In this document: piece after piece, positions 41,902 through 50,696 of the stretch
Position numbering within the stretch: position 1 is the stretch's first letter
How the letters are laid out: each line of letters begins with the position of its first letter
Source: RGIG3002 sp964449325
Lineage (GTDB): Bacteria; Bacillota; Clostridia; Lachnospirales; Lachnospiraceae
NCBI GenBank assembly: GCA_964449325.1
Contig: CAYUYJ010000006.1
Location: forward strand, 62,001-126,000
DNA length: 64,000 nt
Reading direction: 5' to 3'
Made by a program: the position numbers and the translations under genes
Notes under the pieces: generated by a model
Databases searched by the model: none
Told to the model about the DNA's origin: nothing
The model's input: the letters and a program-made list of their open reading frames with translations, nothing else

Positions 41902-41967
41902 GCGGAAAGATTTCGGCAAGACTATTTCTATAACTTAAAGATGGAGGAAAGGAGCAGGGTTATAGAA

Positions 41968-42852
41968 ATGAGAAAAAGAAACAGAATGCGGGGCGGCGCA
42001 GGAAAAGAGCGCGCTATCATGTTAGCGGCTTCCGTTTTTGTCTTAAGTGCATTGACACTGACCGGCGTATATGTAAAAGAGAATAACACAAAGAAAAACG
42101 ATGACGGATATTCCGTCGATTTAAGTTCTTTGGAGAAAAACAATAATACGGTAACAGAAAAAGCAGAGGGAATTGAGGAAGAAAAGAATACTTCTTTAAG
42201 TGTACAAAATCCGGATGCACAGTATGAAATGGATTTGGATTTAGAAGCGGTATTGGAAGATGGAGAATTGGAAAATACGGATTTGGCAAAGAAGGATACG
42301 CAGACTTCTGAAACAAGTGAGGCGACAGAGGCGCAGGATGCGAAGGAGGATATTCAGAAGGAGGATGGTGCGGAGCCTGAATCAAAGTCTTCGGAGAGCG
42401 CATCAGTGTCTACTACCACGTGGAAAGCATTGGAATTTTCGGAGGAATCCTCTCTTGTATGGCCTACGGTAGGGGAAATCCTGATTAATTACAGCATGGA
42501 CAAGACTGTTTATTTCCCCACACTGGCACAGTACAAGTATAATCCCGCCATTATTATTTCTGCGGCCGAAGGGAAAACAATTGTAGCAGCGGCAGATGCA
42601 CAGATTACGGAAATTTTCACGGACAGTGAAATCGGAAATGCGGTACGAATGGATTTGGGAAATGGATATGAATTAATTTATGGACAGCTTGCGGATATTC
42701 AGGTGAGCAAAGGAGCGTATGTTTCCGCAGGAGATGTTATCGGTACGGTAAGTGCCCCTACAAAATATTACAGTGTGGAGGGCAGCAATCTCTATGTGAA
42801 GCTTTCCAAAGACGGCACACCGATAAATCCGCTTACGCTGCTACCTCAATAA
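41968..42852 (+). CDS. spoIIQ: SpoIIQ-like M23-fold engulfment protein
   Basis: A 294-residue protein with one N-terminal helix (about 18-37), a long acidic Ser/Thr/Glu linker (about 45-155) and a C-terminal LytM/M23 fold (about 180-290). The peptidase metal ligands appear lost: YKYNPAI stands where HxxxD is expected and NLYVKL where HxH is expected, so it is probably a structural member, as Bacillus SpoIIQ is. SpoIIQ bridges forespore and mother cell by binding SpoIIIAH. Start at 41968 (GCAGGG upstream) or in-frame 41941. It follows spoIID by 66 bases. Confidence 0.8.
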   Translation: MRKRNRMRGGAGKERAIMLAASVFVLSALTLTGVYVKENNTKKNDDGYSVDLSSLEKNNNTVTEKAEGIEEEKNTSLSVQNPDAQYEMDLDLEAVLEDGELENTDLAKKDTQTSETSEATEAQDAKEDIQKEDGAEPESKSSESASVSTTTWKALEFSEESSLVWPTVGEILINYSMDKTVYFPTLAQYKYNPAIIISAAEGKTIVAAADAQITEIFTDSEIGNAVRMDLGNGYELIYGQLADIQVSKGAYVSAGDVIGTVSAPTKYYSVEGSNLYVKLSKDGTPINPLTLLPQ

Positions 42853-42877
42853 ATATTGAAGGAGAATCGATAAAAGC

Positions 42878-44044
42878 ATGAATCGTATTTTCATAAAAAA
42901 CGGACAAATCATGACTATGGCAGGCTGCATCCATCAGGGAGGCAGCCTTCTTATAGAGAACGGAAAAATTAAAGCCGTGGGAAATATTACAATAGAAGAA
43001 GAACAGGAGGGGTTGACCGTTTTGGATGCAAGAGGCGGCTGGGTCATGCCGGGGCTGATTGAGGCACATTGTCATATGGGAATTACGGAGGAGAAAAAGG
43101 GGATGGAGGGAGATGACTGCAATGAAAATGTGGAGCCTGTTACCCCTTATCTTCGCGGTATTGATGCGATAAATCCTATGGATGCGGCATTTGATGATGC
43201 GGTACGCGCAGGAATTACCACGGCAATGGTAGGACCGGGAAGCTCCAATGTAGTAGGTGGACAGTTTGCCCTGATTAAGACAAAAGGAAGAAAAATTGAT
43301 GATTTAATCGTGAAAGCGCCGGCGGCAATGAAGGTTGCATTCGGGGAAAATCCGAAAGTGAATTTCAGCGGACAGGGGAAAATGCCTGTTACCAGAATGG
43401 CCATTGCCGGCATGCTGCGGAAGGAATTATTTGCCGCGAAGAAATATGCGGAAAAGAGAGAGAAGGGCAGCAGTGACTTTGAAGAGGATTTTCAGTATGA
43501 ATGCTGGCTTCCGGTGTTACGAAAGGAGATACCCATCAAAGCCCATGTACATCGTGTAGATGATATTTTTACGGCAATCCGCATTGCCAAAGAGTTTGAT
43601 GTCAGAATGACACTGGATCATTGCAGTGAGGGTCATTTGATTGCGCAGGAGGTGGCGGAAAGCGGTATGCCTGCCATCGTGGGACCGGATTTTGCCAGTC
43701 GCAGTAAGATTGAGGTACAGAATATGGCATTTAAGACTGCGGGTATATTACAAAAAGCCGGAGTAATGGTAGCTGTTACTACGGATCATCCGGTTTCCAT
43801 TATCAATTCACTGCCTTTGTGTGCGGGGATGGCAGTGAAAGCAGGGCTTCCGTTGATGGAGGGGCTGAAGGCAATTACGATTCATCCCGCAATTATTTGC
43901 GGAGTGGGAGACAGGCTGGGAAGTCTGGAGGAAGGAAAAGACGGGGATGTAGCTATTTATTCGGGAAATCCCATGGAAATTTTTACGGAAACCTTTTGTA
44001 CTATCATTAACGGAAAAATTGTCTATCGTAAAGAGGGCTTTTAG
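42878..44044 (+). CDS. Amidohydrolase family protein
   Basis: A 388-residue TIM-barrel metal-dependent hydrolase. The beta-1 metal motif EAHCHMG is at about 62-68, further ligands are in IKAHVHRVDD (about 217-226) and TLDHCSEGH (about 244-252), and the late Asp is in TTDHPVSI (about 302-309). The composite beta-sandwich is formed by both ends (GDVAIYSGNPM). Closest in type to imidazolonepropionase-like amidohydrolases; the substrate cannot be named. GGAG precedes the ATG. It sits 25 bases after spoIIQ but has no obvious sporulation role. Confidence 0.82.
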   Translation: MNRIFIKNGQIMTMAGCIHQGGSLLIENGKIKAVGNITIEEEQEGLTVLDARGGWVMPGLIEAHCHMGITEEKKGMEGDDCNENVEPVTPYLRGIDAINPMDAAFDDAVRAGITTAMVGPGSSNVVGGQFALIKTKGRKIDDLIVKAPAAMKVAFGENPKVNFSGQGKMPVTRMAIAGMLRKELFAAKKYAEKREKGSSDFEEDFQYECWLPVLRKEIPIKAHVHRVDDIFTAIRIAKEFDVRMTLDHCSEGHLIAQEVAESGMPAIVGPDFASRSKIEVQNMAFKTAGILQKAGVMVAVTTDHPVSIINSLPLCAGMAVKAGLPLMEGLKAITIHPAIICGVGDRLGSLEEGKDGDVAIYSGNPMEIFTETFCTIINGKIVYRKEGF

Positions 44045-44137
44045 TTTTCGATAAAAAGAGGTATAATACCAGTAATCGCCTCTTCGGGGTGATGTTTTAA
44101 AGAAGAAGGTCTTTTTGACAAAGAAAGGTAAAAATAA

Positions 44138-45484
44138 GTGAAACAAAAAGTTTTTGCGATTCTGCTGTGTCTTTTGCTGCTTTTGACCGGCTGTTCTTCG
44201 GAACAGTCGGATAGTACTATGATGTACGGAGCAGCAGAGGGGATGGAATCGGAAGCGGTAATAGAGTATACAGTGCCAAAGAGTTTGCCGGGAATTCTTG
44301 TGAATCAGGTGGGATATGGAACAGACACAAATAAAACAGCGATTTTCACCGGAGAAAATCTGCCGGATACTTTCCGGGTATACAATGCAGAGACAAAGCA
44401 GAAAGTATATGAAGGAAAGGTCATGAAAAAGGGACATGAGACGAAAGAGGGAGGACAGCTTGCCTACGGTTCTTTTCAGGAGGTACGGATTCCCGGAGAC
44501 TATTATATTCAGGCGGATATTCTGGGATATTCATATACTTTTTCTGTGGGAAATGAGGTATATCGGGAGTTGCTTTGCGGGAATGTGCAGCATTTTCGTG
44601 AAGGTTTGCAGGAGAAAACGGCTCTTGAAAAGAAAGAAATATCGGAAAACTGCCGTGCAATGATGAATATGCTGCTTGCCTGCGAACTGCATGGGGCTGC
44701 TTTTGATGATGAAATGGGAATTGCTGAAAGCGGAAATGAGATTCCTGATTTGGTAGATGTGCTGCTTATACAGGCAAAGCTTTTGGCAGAGCAGGGAGAA
44801 TTTGTGCTTGCCTCCGAGGATTGGGAAATGGTTTCTCATTATGCTGCTGCGATGGCGAAATTCAGTTATACATATAAGGAGTATGACAGTGTATTTGCTA
44901 CCTCCTGCCTGCAATTGGCAGACATGGCATGGAAACATATGGAGCAGAGCGGACAGGAAGTGGACAAAGACATGCGCTTTATGGCAGCAACAGAGCTGTA
45001 TCGTGCATCCGGCGGACAAAAATATCATAGTTTTATTAAGGAATACGGTGCTACAGAGGAGCTTGTATTAGAGAGCAGAGAAGCGGTTTATGGAGCCGTA
45101 ACCTACGTTTCCACAAAACAGCCCGTAGATATTAATTTGTGCAGCGCGTTTATGAAAGCAATCATGGCACAGGCGGAGGAGATTTCCAACCGTTCCAAGG
45201 AGTCCGGATATCAGGTTGCTTTGGAACCAAATGAAGAGATTATGTGGGGAATGGTTATTTTGACCGTTGTGGATAAGGTTATATCCAACCATGAGTATGC
45301 GACTGTTATTGAGAATCATCTGGATTATTTTCTGGGTCGCAATCCTATGGCGGTGTGCTATGTGGAAAATGTGGGTACCCGCAGCTTTGAGGAGGAAGAG
45401 GGGATGAAATCCGTTATGGACAATGGGTTTCAGGAATCAGTATTGCTTTTTATGTTGAGTGAGATGAATGATAAAAGGGAATAG
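44138..45484 (+). CDS. Lipoprotein with GH9-like fold, catalytic motif not seen
   Basis: A 448-residue predicted lipoprotein: hydrophobic signal then lipobox LTGC (Cys at residue 19). Residues about 52-135 match the immunoglobulin-like N-terminal domain of family 9 cellulases (ILVNQVGYGTDTNKTAIF), and the rest resembles the (alpha/alpha)6 barrel, including DYFLGRNPMAVCYVENVGT near 404-422. The GH9 catalytic DAGD motif expected after the first helices is absent; AFDDEMGIAESGNEIPDL stands in that area. It may bind glucan rather than cleave it. The start is GTG 44138 with AAAGG upstream. Confidence 0.7.
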   Translation: MKQKVFAILLCLLLLLTGCSSEQSDSTMMYGAAEGMESEAVIEYTVPKSLPGILVNQVGYGTDTNKTAIFTGENLPDTFRVYNAETKQKVYEGKVMKKGHETKEGGQLAYGSFQEVRIPGDYYIQADILGYSYTFSVGNEVYRELLCGNVQHFREGLQEKTALEKKEISENCRAMMNMLLACELHGAAFDDEMGIAESGNEIPDLVDVLLIQAKLLAEQGEFVLASEDWEMVSHYAAAMAKFSYTYKEYDSVFATSCLQLADMAWKHMEQSGQEVDKDMRFMAATELYRASGGQKYHSFIKEYGATEELVLESREAVYGAVTYVSTKQPVDINLCSAFMKAIMAQAEEISNRSKESGYQVALEPNEEIMWGMVILTVVDKVISNHEYATVIENHLDYFLGRNPMAVCYVENVGTRSFEEEEGMKSVMDNGFQESVLLFMLSEMNDKRE

Positions 45485-45612
45485 CATTTTTTGCAATATA
45501 AAGAGCAGAATATTATATTTTATGAGCAAATTATTGTTGGTAGAATAGAATAAAATAGGATGTTTAGAGAAAGCGTAGTCTCGTTCACGCTTTGTGAAGA
45601 AAGGAATGACAT

Positions 45613-46638
45613 ATGAAAATTGTAGTATTAGCAGGGGGAATCAGTACGGAAAGAGATGTTTCCCTGATTTCGGGAACTATGATATACCGTGCTTTAAAAG
45701 AAAAGGGACATCAGGCAATCCTTTTGGATGTTTTTCTGGGATATGAAGGAGAAACAGAGGACATTTTTGAGCGTGACGAGGACTGGACGAAAGAGATAGT
45801 CGGAATTAAAGAAGAAAATCCTGATATTGAGAAAATAAAAGCTCTGCGTCCGGATGGTGATAAAATGTTTTTTGGGCCAAATGTAATATCCATCTGTCAA
45901 AGAGCAGATGTGGTTTTCATGGCTCTTCATGGTGAAAACGGTGAGAACGGTAAAATTCAGGCATGCTTTGATTTAATGGGAATTCGCTATACCGGAACCG
46001 ATTATGTCAGTTCTGCGCTTTGTATGGACAAGGGACTTTCCAAGGAGTTGTTTGAACTGCACGGAGTACCTACACCGAAGGGAATCAGCTTAAAGAAGGG
46101 GCAGGAGGACAAGAGAGAGGTGCCGTTTCCCTGTGTGGTGAAAGCCTGCTGTGGCGGTTCCAGTGTAGGTGTCTGTATTGCCTCTAATGAGATAGAATAC
46201 GAAAAGGCAAAAGAAGAGGCATTTCGTTATGATGATGAAGTGATTATTGAGCAGTATATTAAAGGCAGAGAATTCTCTATCGGTGTCATAGAAGGAAGGG
46301 CACTTCCGATTATTGAAATTGCACCGATAAACGGTTTTTATGATTATAAGAATAAATATCAGGCAGGCAGCACGATTGAGACTTGTCCGGCAAACTTAAG
46401 TGAAGAAAAAACAAAAGAAATGCAAGGCTATGCGGAAACAGCTTTTAAAGTACTTCGGTTGAAAAATTATGCCCGCATGGATTTTATGATGAATGAAAAG
46501 GGAGAGATGTACTGTCTGGAAGCGAATACTCTTCCGGGAATGACACCCACATCTTTGCTTCCGCAGGAGGCGCAGGCGGAAGGGACCTCATATGGGGATC
46601 TGTGCGAAGAGATTATCCGGATTTCCCTGGAGGGTTAA
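45613..46638 (+). CDS. ddl: D-alanine--D-alanine ligase
   Basis: A 341-residue ATP-grasp ligase making the D-Ala-D-Ala dipeptide for peptidoglycan. VVLAGGISTERDVSLISG is at about 4-21, ALHGENGENGKIQ at about 104-116, the glycine-rich CCGGSSVGV at about 178-186, the omega-loop DYKNKYQAGST at about 243-253 and EANTLPGMTPTS at about 306-317. AAGGAATG precedes the ATG, and a small AAAGCGT/ACGCTTT hairpin lies just before it. Its stop overlaps the murF start (TAATG). D-Ala specificity rather than D-lactate is assumed. Confidence 0.92.
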   Translation: MKIVVLAGGISTERDVSLISGTMIYRALKEKGHQAILLDVFLGYEGETEDIFERDEDWTKEIVGIKEENPDIEKIKALRPDGDKMFFGPNVISICQRADVVFMALHGENGENGKIQACFDLMGIRYTGTDYVSSALCMDKGLSKELFELHGVPTPKGISLKKGQEDKREVPFPCVVKACCGGSSVGVCIASNEIEYEKAKEEAFRYDDEVIIEQYIKGREFSIGVIEGRALPIIEIAPINGFYDYKNKYQAGSTIETCPANLSEEKTKEMQGYAETAFKVLRLKNYARMDFMMNEKGEMYCLEANTLPGMTPTSLLPQEAQAEGTSYGDLCEEIIRISLEG

Positions 46639-48086
46639 TGCAGGACGACGGGATGGAATCGAAAAAGAAGAGCGAGGTAGAGGGAAAATTGAGAAATATG
46701 ACATTGGTGTCAGTTGCGGAATGCTGCGGCGGAAAGCTTCATCCGGCAAATGCAGATTTGGAAAAATGCGCGGCAGGGGTTGTGATTGATTCCAGAAAAG
46801 CAGAAAAAAATTATATTTTTATTGCCACAAAAGGGGAGCGCGTAGACGGACACAGTTTCATTCCTCAGGTGATGGAGAAGGGAGCGCTTGCCGTTGTTTG
46901 TGAAAGAGAGCCGGAGGATGAGAGCGTTCCTTATATTCTTGTGGAGGATTCGTTTCAGGCATTAAAAGATATTGCGGAGTATTACCGGAAGCAGCTTTCG
47001 GTTCGTGTTGTGGGAATTACCGGAAGTGTTGGAAAGACCAGTACGAAGGAATTTATTGCGGGTGTGCTGTCACAAAAGTATAGGGTTTTGAAGACAGAGG
47101 GTAATTTTAATAATGAAGTGGGATTACCATTGACTGTACTGCAAATACGGCAGGAACATGAGGTGGCTGTATTGGAAATGGGAATCAGTCATTTTGGAGA
47201 AATGCATCGTCTGAGTAAAATTGCAAGACCGGATGTCTGTGTCATGACAAATATCGGACAGTGCCATCTGGAATTTTTAGGTACAAGAGAAGGTATTTTA
47301 AAGGCAAAATCAGAGATTTTTGATTTTGCGGACAAAGATGCTGCTGTTTTTGTAAACGGAGATGATGATATGCTGGTTACCGTTCCGGTTCACAATGGCA
47401 AAGCACCGATACATTTCGGTATGTCTGAAAAAAATGATGCTTACGTTACAGATATAGAAAACCGAGGATTGTTTGGAAGTGAGGCAAAGATACATTTAAA
47501 GGGTATGGAAGAAGGAACAGAAGAATGTTTTGCAGTTTCCATTCCGCTTCCCGGAGAGCATATGGTGTATAATGCGTTGGCTGCGGCAAGCGTGGCAAAA
47601 TATATGGGACTTACGATAGAGCAGATTCAGGCAGGAATCAGTGCAGTGAAGCCGGTAGGCGGCAGAAGCAACATTATTCGTGCCGATAAATATACCTTGA
47701 TTGATGACTGCTATAATGCTAATCCGGTTTCCATGGAGGCTGCAATTGATTTGCTGAACATGGCACTGACCAGAAAGGTGGCAGTGCTTGGCGATATGTT
47801 TGAACTTGGTGAAAATTCCGATGCTCTGCATGAGCGGATAGGAAAATATGCGGTGGAGCATGGCGTGGATATGCTGCTGTGCGTGGGAGAAAATTCCCGC
47901 TTCATGTATGAAGCTGCCCTGAAGAAAAAAGAAGAACTTGGAGCAGAAACAAAGCTGTATTATTTTGCTGAGCAGGGGCAATTAGAAGAAGTATTGGAGA
48001 ACCTTTTGGAAGAAAAGGATACGATATTAATCAAAGCATCCCATAGTATGGAATTTGAGAATGTAGTGAAAAAGCTGTCACAGTAA
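46638..48086 (+). CDS. murF: UDP-MurNAc-tripeptide--D-Ala-D-Ala ligase
   Basis: A 482-residue Mur ligase that joins D-Ala-D-Ala to the UDP-MurNAc tripeptide, directly using the product of the upstream ddl. The N-terminal domain precedes the P-loop GITGSVGKTSTKEF (about 126-139), EMGISHFGEM near 180-189, and NANPVSMEAAIDLL near 358-371. The ATG at 46638 shares an A with the ddl stop and has GGAGG four bases upstream, so coupling is likely; a later in-frame ATG (46653) is possible. The order ddl-murF is common in Clostridia. Confidence 0.92.
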   Translation: MQDDGMESKKKSEVEGKLRNMTLVSVAECCGGKLHPANADLEKCAAGVVIDSRKAEKNYIFIATKGERVDGHSFIPQVMEKGALAVVCEREPEDESVPYILVEDSFQALKDIAEYYRKQLSVRVVGITGSVGKTSTKEFIAGVLSQKYRVLKTEGNFNNEVGLPLTVLQIRQEHEVAVLEMGISHFGEMHRLSKIARPDVCVMTNIGQCHLEFLGTREGILKAKSEIFDFADKDAAVFVNGDDDMLVTVPVHNGKAPIHFGMSEKNDAYVTDIENRGLFGSEAKIHLKGMEEGTEECFAVSIPLPGEHMVYNALAAASVAKYMGLTIEQIQAGISAVKPVGGRSNIIRADKYTLIDDCYNANPVSMEAAIDLLNMALTRKVAVLGDMFELGENSDALHERIGKYAVEHGVDMLLCVGENSRFMYEAALKKKEELGAETKLYYFAEQGQLEEVLENLLEEKDTILIKASHSMEFENVVKKLSQ

Positions 48087-48138
48087 TGTGGCAGCCTTTT
48101 GCAGTATGCGCATCATGGGCGCGTTCAATCAGTTTGGG

Positions 48139-48873
48139 TCACAGAAGCTCTTTATTTTTAAAGTAGGTGTCGGAAATAATTTTCTGCACATAAGCACCTA
48201 CAAATTTTTTGTCCTCTTTTTCCAGTTCATTAATATAAACCGGTTTGCAGTATTCAATGATAACATGCGTCTTTTTAATCTTTGGGAAATGATCCTCCCA
48301 AATAGCAGAGGAGTTGTTTAAACTAATCGGAACAATCGGACAGCCGGATTTCTGTGCCAGCTTAAAACTTCCTTCATGAAACGGTAAAAAAGTATCCGGT
48401 TCCTTGCTGCGGCTTCCTTCCGGGAAAATACAGATGGAAATGCCGGATTTCAATTTTTCGATACCCTCTAAAATAGTCTGCATTCCCTTCTTAATATCGG
48501 TTCTGTCCAAAAAGAGACAATGCAGATTTTTCATCCACTGGCGTAACAAAGGCACCTTCAAAAGTTCCACTTTGGAAACGTAACCGGTTGGCCGAGGCAC
48601 ACGCACATAGGTCAGCAAAATATCAAAAAAGCTGCGGTGGTTTGCCACATACAGTACAGCGGTATCCTGCGGTACATTTTCTTCTCCGATAACGGTTATT
48701 TTAACACCTGTCAGAAACAAAATGCAGCGGAAGGCCCAGTTGACGATGGCAAGAGAACTGCGGTTTTTGGCATCCATACTGAATTTCCCGATAATCCATT
48801 CCACAAACATAAGCGGTATAGAGCAGATTAAAAAAAGAACAACGAATAAACATACTAAAACAAAACGTATCAT
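48139..48873 (-). CDS. plsC: 1-acyl-sn-glycerol-3-phosphate acyltransferase
   Basis: A 244-residue membrane acyltransferase that converts lysophosphatidate to phosphatidate. An N-terminal hydrophobic helix (about 1-22) is followed by the catalytic NHRSFFDIL (about 77-85, His-x4-Asp), the substrate motif FPEGSRSKE (about 152-160) and the IVPISL block (about 180-185). The ATG at 48873 has AGAAGGAAA upstream. It stands alone on the minus strand between murF and the symporter gene. Confidence 0.9.
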   Translation of the reverse strand: MIRFVLVCLFVVLFLICSIPLMFVEWIIGKFSMDAKNRSSLAIVNWAFRCILFLTGVKITVIGEENVPQDTAVLYVANHRSFFDILLTYVRVPRPTGYVSKVELLKVPLLRQWMKNLHCLFLDRTDIKKGMQTILEGIEKLKSGISICIFPEGSRSKEPDTFLPFHEGSFKLAQKSGCPIVPISLNNSSAIWEDHFPKIKKTHVIIEYCKPVYINELEKEDKKFVGAYVQKIISDTYFKNKELL

Positions 48874-48959
48874 AATGGTTTTCCTTCTTTTTGATAACTT
48901 TAGTCACTTCTTTATTATAAAGAAGGACCCGTGAAAACGCAACTGAAAAACAGAAAAGC

Positions 48960-48988
48960 TTGCTAATACATTAATGCTGTGCTATGAT
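48960..48988 (+). promoter_or_regulatory. Promoter of the PutP-type symporter
   Basis: TTGCTA (48960-48965), 17 bases, TATGAT (48983-48988) with TG two bases before, an extended -10. Confidence 0.55.
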
Positions 48989-49017
48989 AAAGCCAATATT
49001 TTTTGAGGAGGGTACTA

Positions 49018-50565
49018 ATGACAACAGCATTACAAGGTGTTTTAATTTTCATGGGTATCTATCTTTTTGGCATGATTATCGTAGGAGCTATTTTCTCCAA
49101 AAAGAATGATACAGTTTCGGATTTCTATCTGGGCGGCAGAAAGCTTGGCCCCTTTGTTACCGCTATGAGTGCAGAAGCTTCCGATATGTCAAGCTGGCTT
49201 TTGATGGGGCTTCCCGGGGTTGCCTATTTATGCGGTATTTGTGACGCAGCATGGACGGCAATCGGACTGGCAGTGGGAACCTATATCAACTGGCTGATTG
49301 TGGCAAAAAGGATTCGTATTTACACAGTAACAGCGAAGGACTCTATTACTTTACCTGATTTTTTCAGTAACCGTTACAGAGATAAGGACACGAAAAAAGT
49401 ATTGATGCTGATTGCAGCAGTCATTATCGTTATTTTCTTTATTCCATATACTGCATCAGGTTTTAGTGCCTGCGGAAAGCTGTTTTCCACGCTGTTTGGT
49501 GTAAATTATCAGCTTGCTATGGTTGTAAGCGCAGTGGTTATTGTATTATATACCTGCCTTGGCGGTTTCAGTGCTGCCAGCACAACAGACTTTATCCAGA
49601 GTATTGTGATGAGTCTGGCTCTGCTTATTGTTGTAATGTACGGGGTACATAGTGTAGGAGGCATGGATGCGGTTGCAGCAAATGCGAGTGAGCTTTCCGG
49701 TTACCTGAGCATGACGGCTACTCATGTGGCGGCAACAGGAGAAAGCAGCAGCTACAATCTGATTATGATTGTATCCACACTGGCATGGGGACTTGGCTAT
49801 TTCGGAATGCCTCATATTCTGCTTCGTTTTATGGCTATTGAGGATGAAAAGAAATTATCTGTATCCAGAAGAGTTGCCAGCATTTGGGTTGTAATTTCCA
49901 TGGCAGTTGCTATTTTTATCGGGGTAGTTGGGCTTGCAATGTCCAAAGAGGGTGTAATTCCTACCTTGGAAGGCTCTGCTTCCGAAACAATTATCGTAGT
50001 AATTGCAAACCTGTTAAGTCAGCACGGACTGTTATTTGCCTGCTGTGCCGGTATTATTCTTGCCGGTATTCTGGCATCAACGATGTCAACGGCAGATTCC
50101 CAACTGTTGGCAGCAAGTTCCAGTGTGTCTCAGAATATTTTGAAGGGCTTTTTCAAAAAGGAACTGTCTGACCGGGCAACAATGATTATTGCAAGAAGTT
50201 GTCTCGTGGGAATTTCTATCATTGCAGTTTTTCTGGCACTGGATCCGAACAGCTCCGTGTTTGGTATTGTTTCCTTTGCCTGGGCAGGCTTCGGAGCAAC
50301 CTTTGGACCGGTTGTGTTGATGGCATTGTTCTGGAAACGCTCTAATATGTATGGAGCACTTGCAGGCATGCTTACCGGTGGAGTTACCGTGTTTGTCTGG
50401 AAGTATCTGATTCGTCCGTTGGGCGGAAATTGGAATATTTATGAACTGTTACCGGCATTTCTGCTTGCCCTGTTCATGATTATTGTAGTCAGTCTTCTGA
50501 CACCGCCTCCGAGTAAAGAAATCGCAGAGGAATTTGAAAACGTCCGGGAAGCCTGCCGGAAATAA
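49018..50565 (+). CDS. putP: Sodium/proline symporter (SSS family)
   Basis: A 515-residue transporter with about 13 membrane helices. The PutP pattern is clear: DFYLGGRKLGPFVTAMSAEASDMSSWLL (first part about 34-52), the GYFGMPHILLRFMAI region near 259-273, and STADSQLLAASSSVSQN near 358-374, which contain sodium- and substrate-binding positions. GAGGAGG precedes ATG 49018. It imports proline or a related solute with sodium. No proline-catabolic gene is adjacent. Monocistronic with a terminator at 50594-50631. Confidence 0.9.
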   Translation: MTTALQGVLIFMGIYLFGMIIVGAIFSKKNDTVSDFYLGGRKLGPFVTAMSAEASDMSSWLLMGLPGVAYLCGICDAAWTAIGLAVGTYINWLIVAKRIRIYTVTAKDSITLPDFFSNRYRDKDTKKVLMLIAAVIIVIFFIPYTASGFSACGKLFSTLFGVNYQLAMVVSAVVIVLYTCLGGFSAASTTDFIQSIVMSLALLIVVMYGVHSVGGMDAVAANASELSGYLSMTATHVAATGESSSYNLIMIVSTLAWGLGYFGMPHILLRFMAIEDEKKLSVSRRVASIWVVISMAVAIFIGVVGLAMSKEGVIPTLEGSASETIIVVIANLLSQHGLLFACCAGIILAGILASTMSTADSQLLAASSSVSQNILKGFFKKELSDRATMIIARSCLVGISIIAVFLALDPNSSVFGIVSFAWAGFGATFGPVVLMALFWKRSNMYGALAGMLTGGVTVFVWKYLIRPLGGNWNIYELLPAFLLALFMIIVVSLLTPPPSKEIAEEFENVREACRK

Positions 50566-50593
50566 GAAGGTGGCATTTTAGGTATTCATAAGA

Positions 50594-50637
50594 AAATCTC
50601 ACATCATCAGAGTAAGGTTGGTGTGAGATTTTTTTGA
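50594..50637 (+). terminator. Terminator after putP
   Basis: AAATCTCACA (50594-50603) pairs with TGTGAGATTT (50622-50631), followed by more T residues. Confidence 0.8.
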
Positions 50638-50696
50638 TTTAGGTTGTACATTTTTTCTGTTTCACGTATACTTAAGGCATTGGAGAGGAAAAGAGT

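Noticed and set aside
45570..45593. Riboswitch or terminator before ddl
   Set aside because: AAAGCGT/ACGCTTT is only a 7-bp stem without a T-run or known aptamer.
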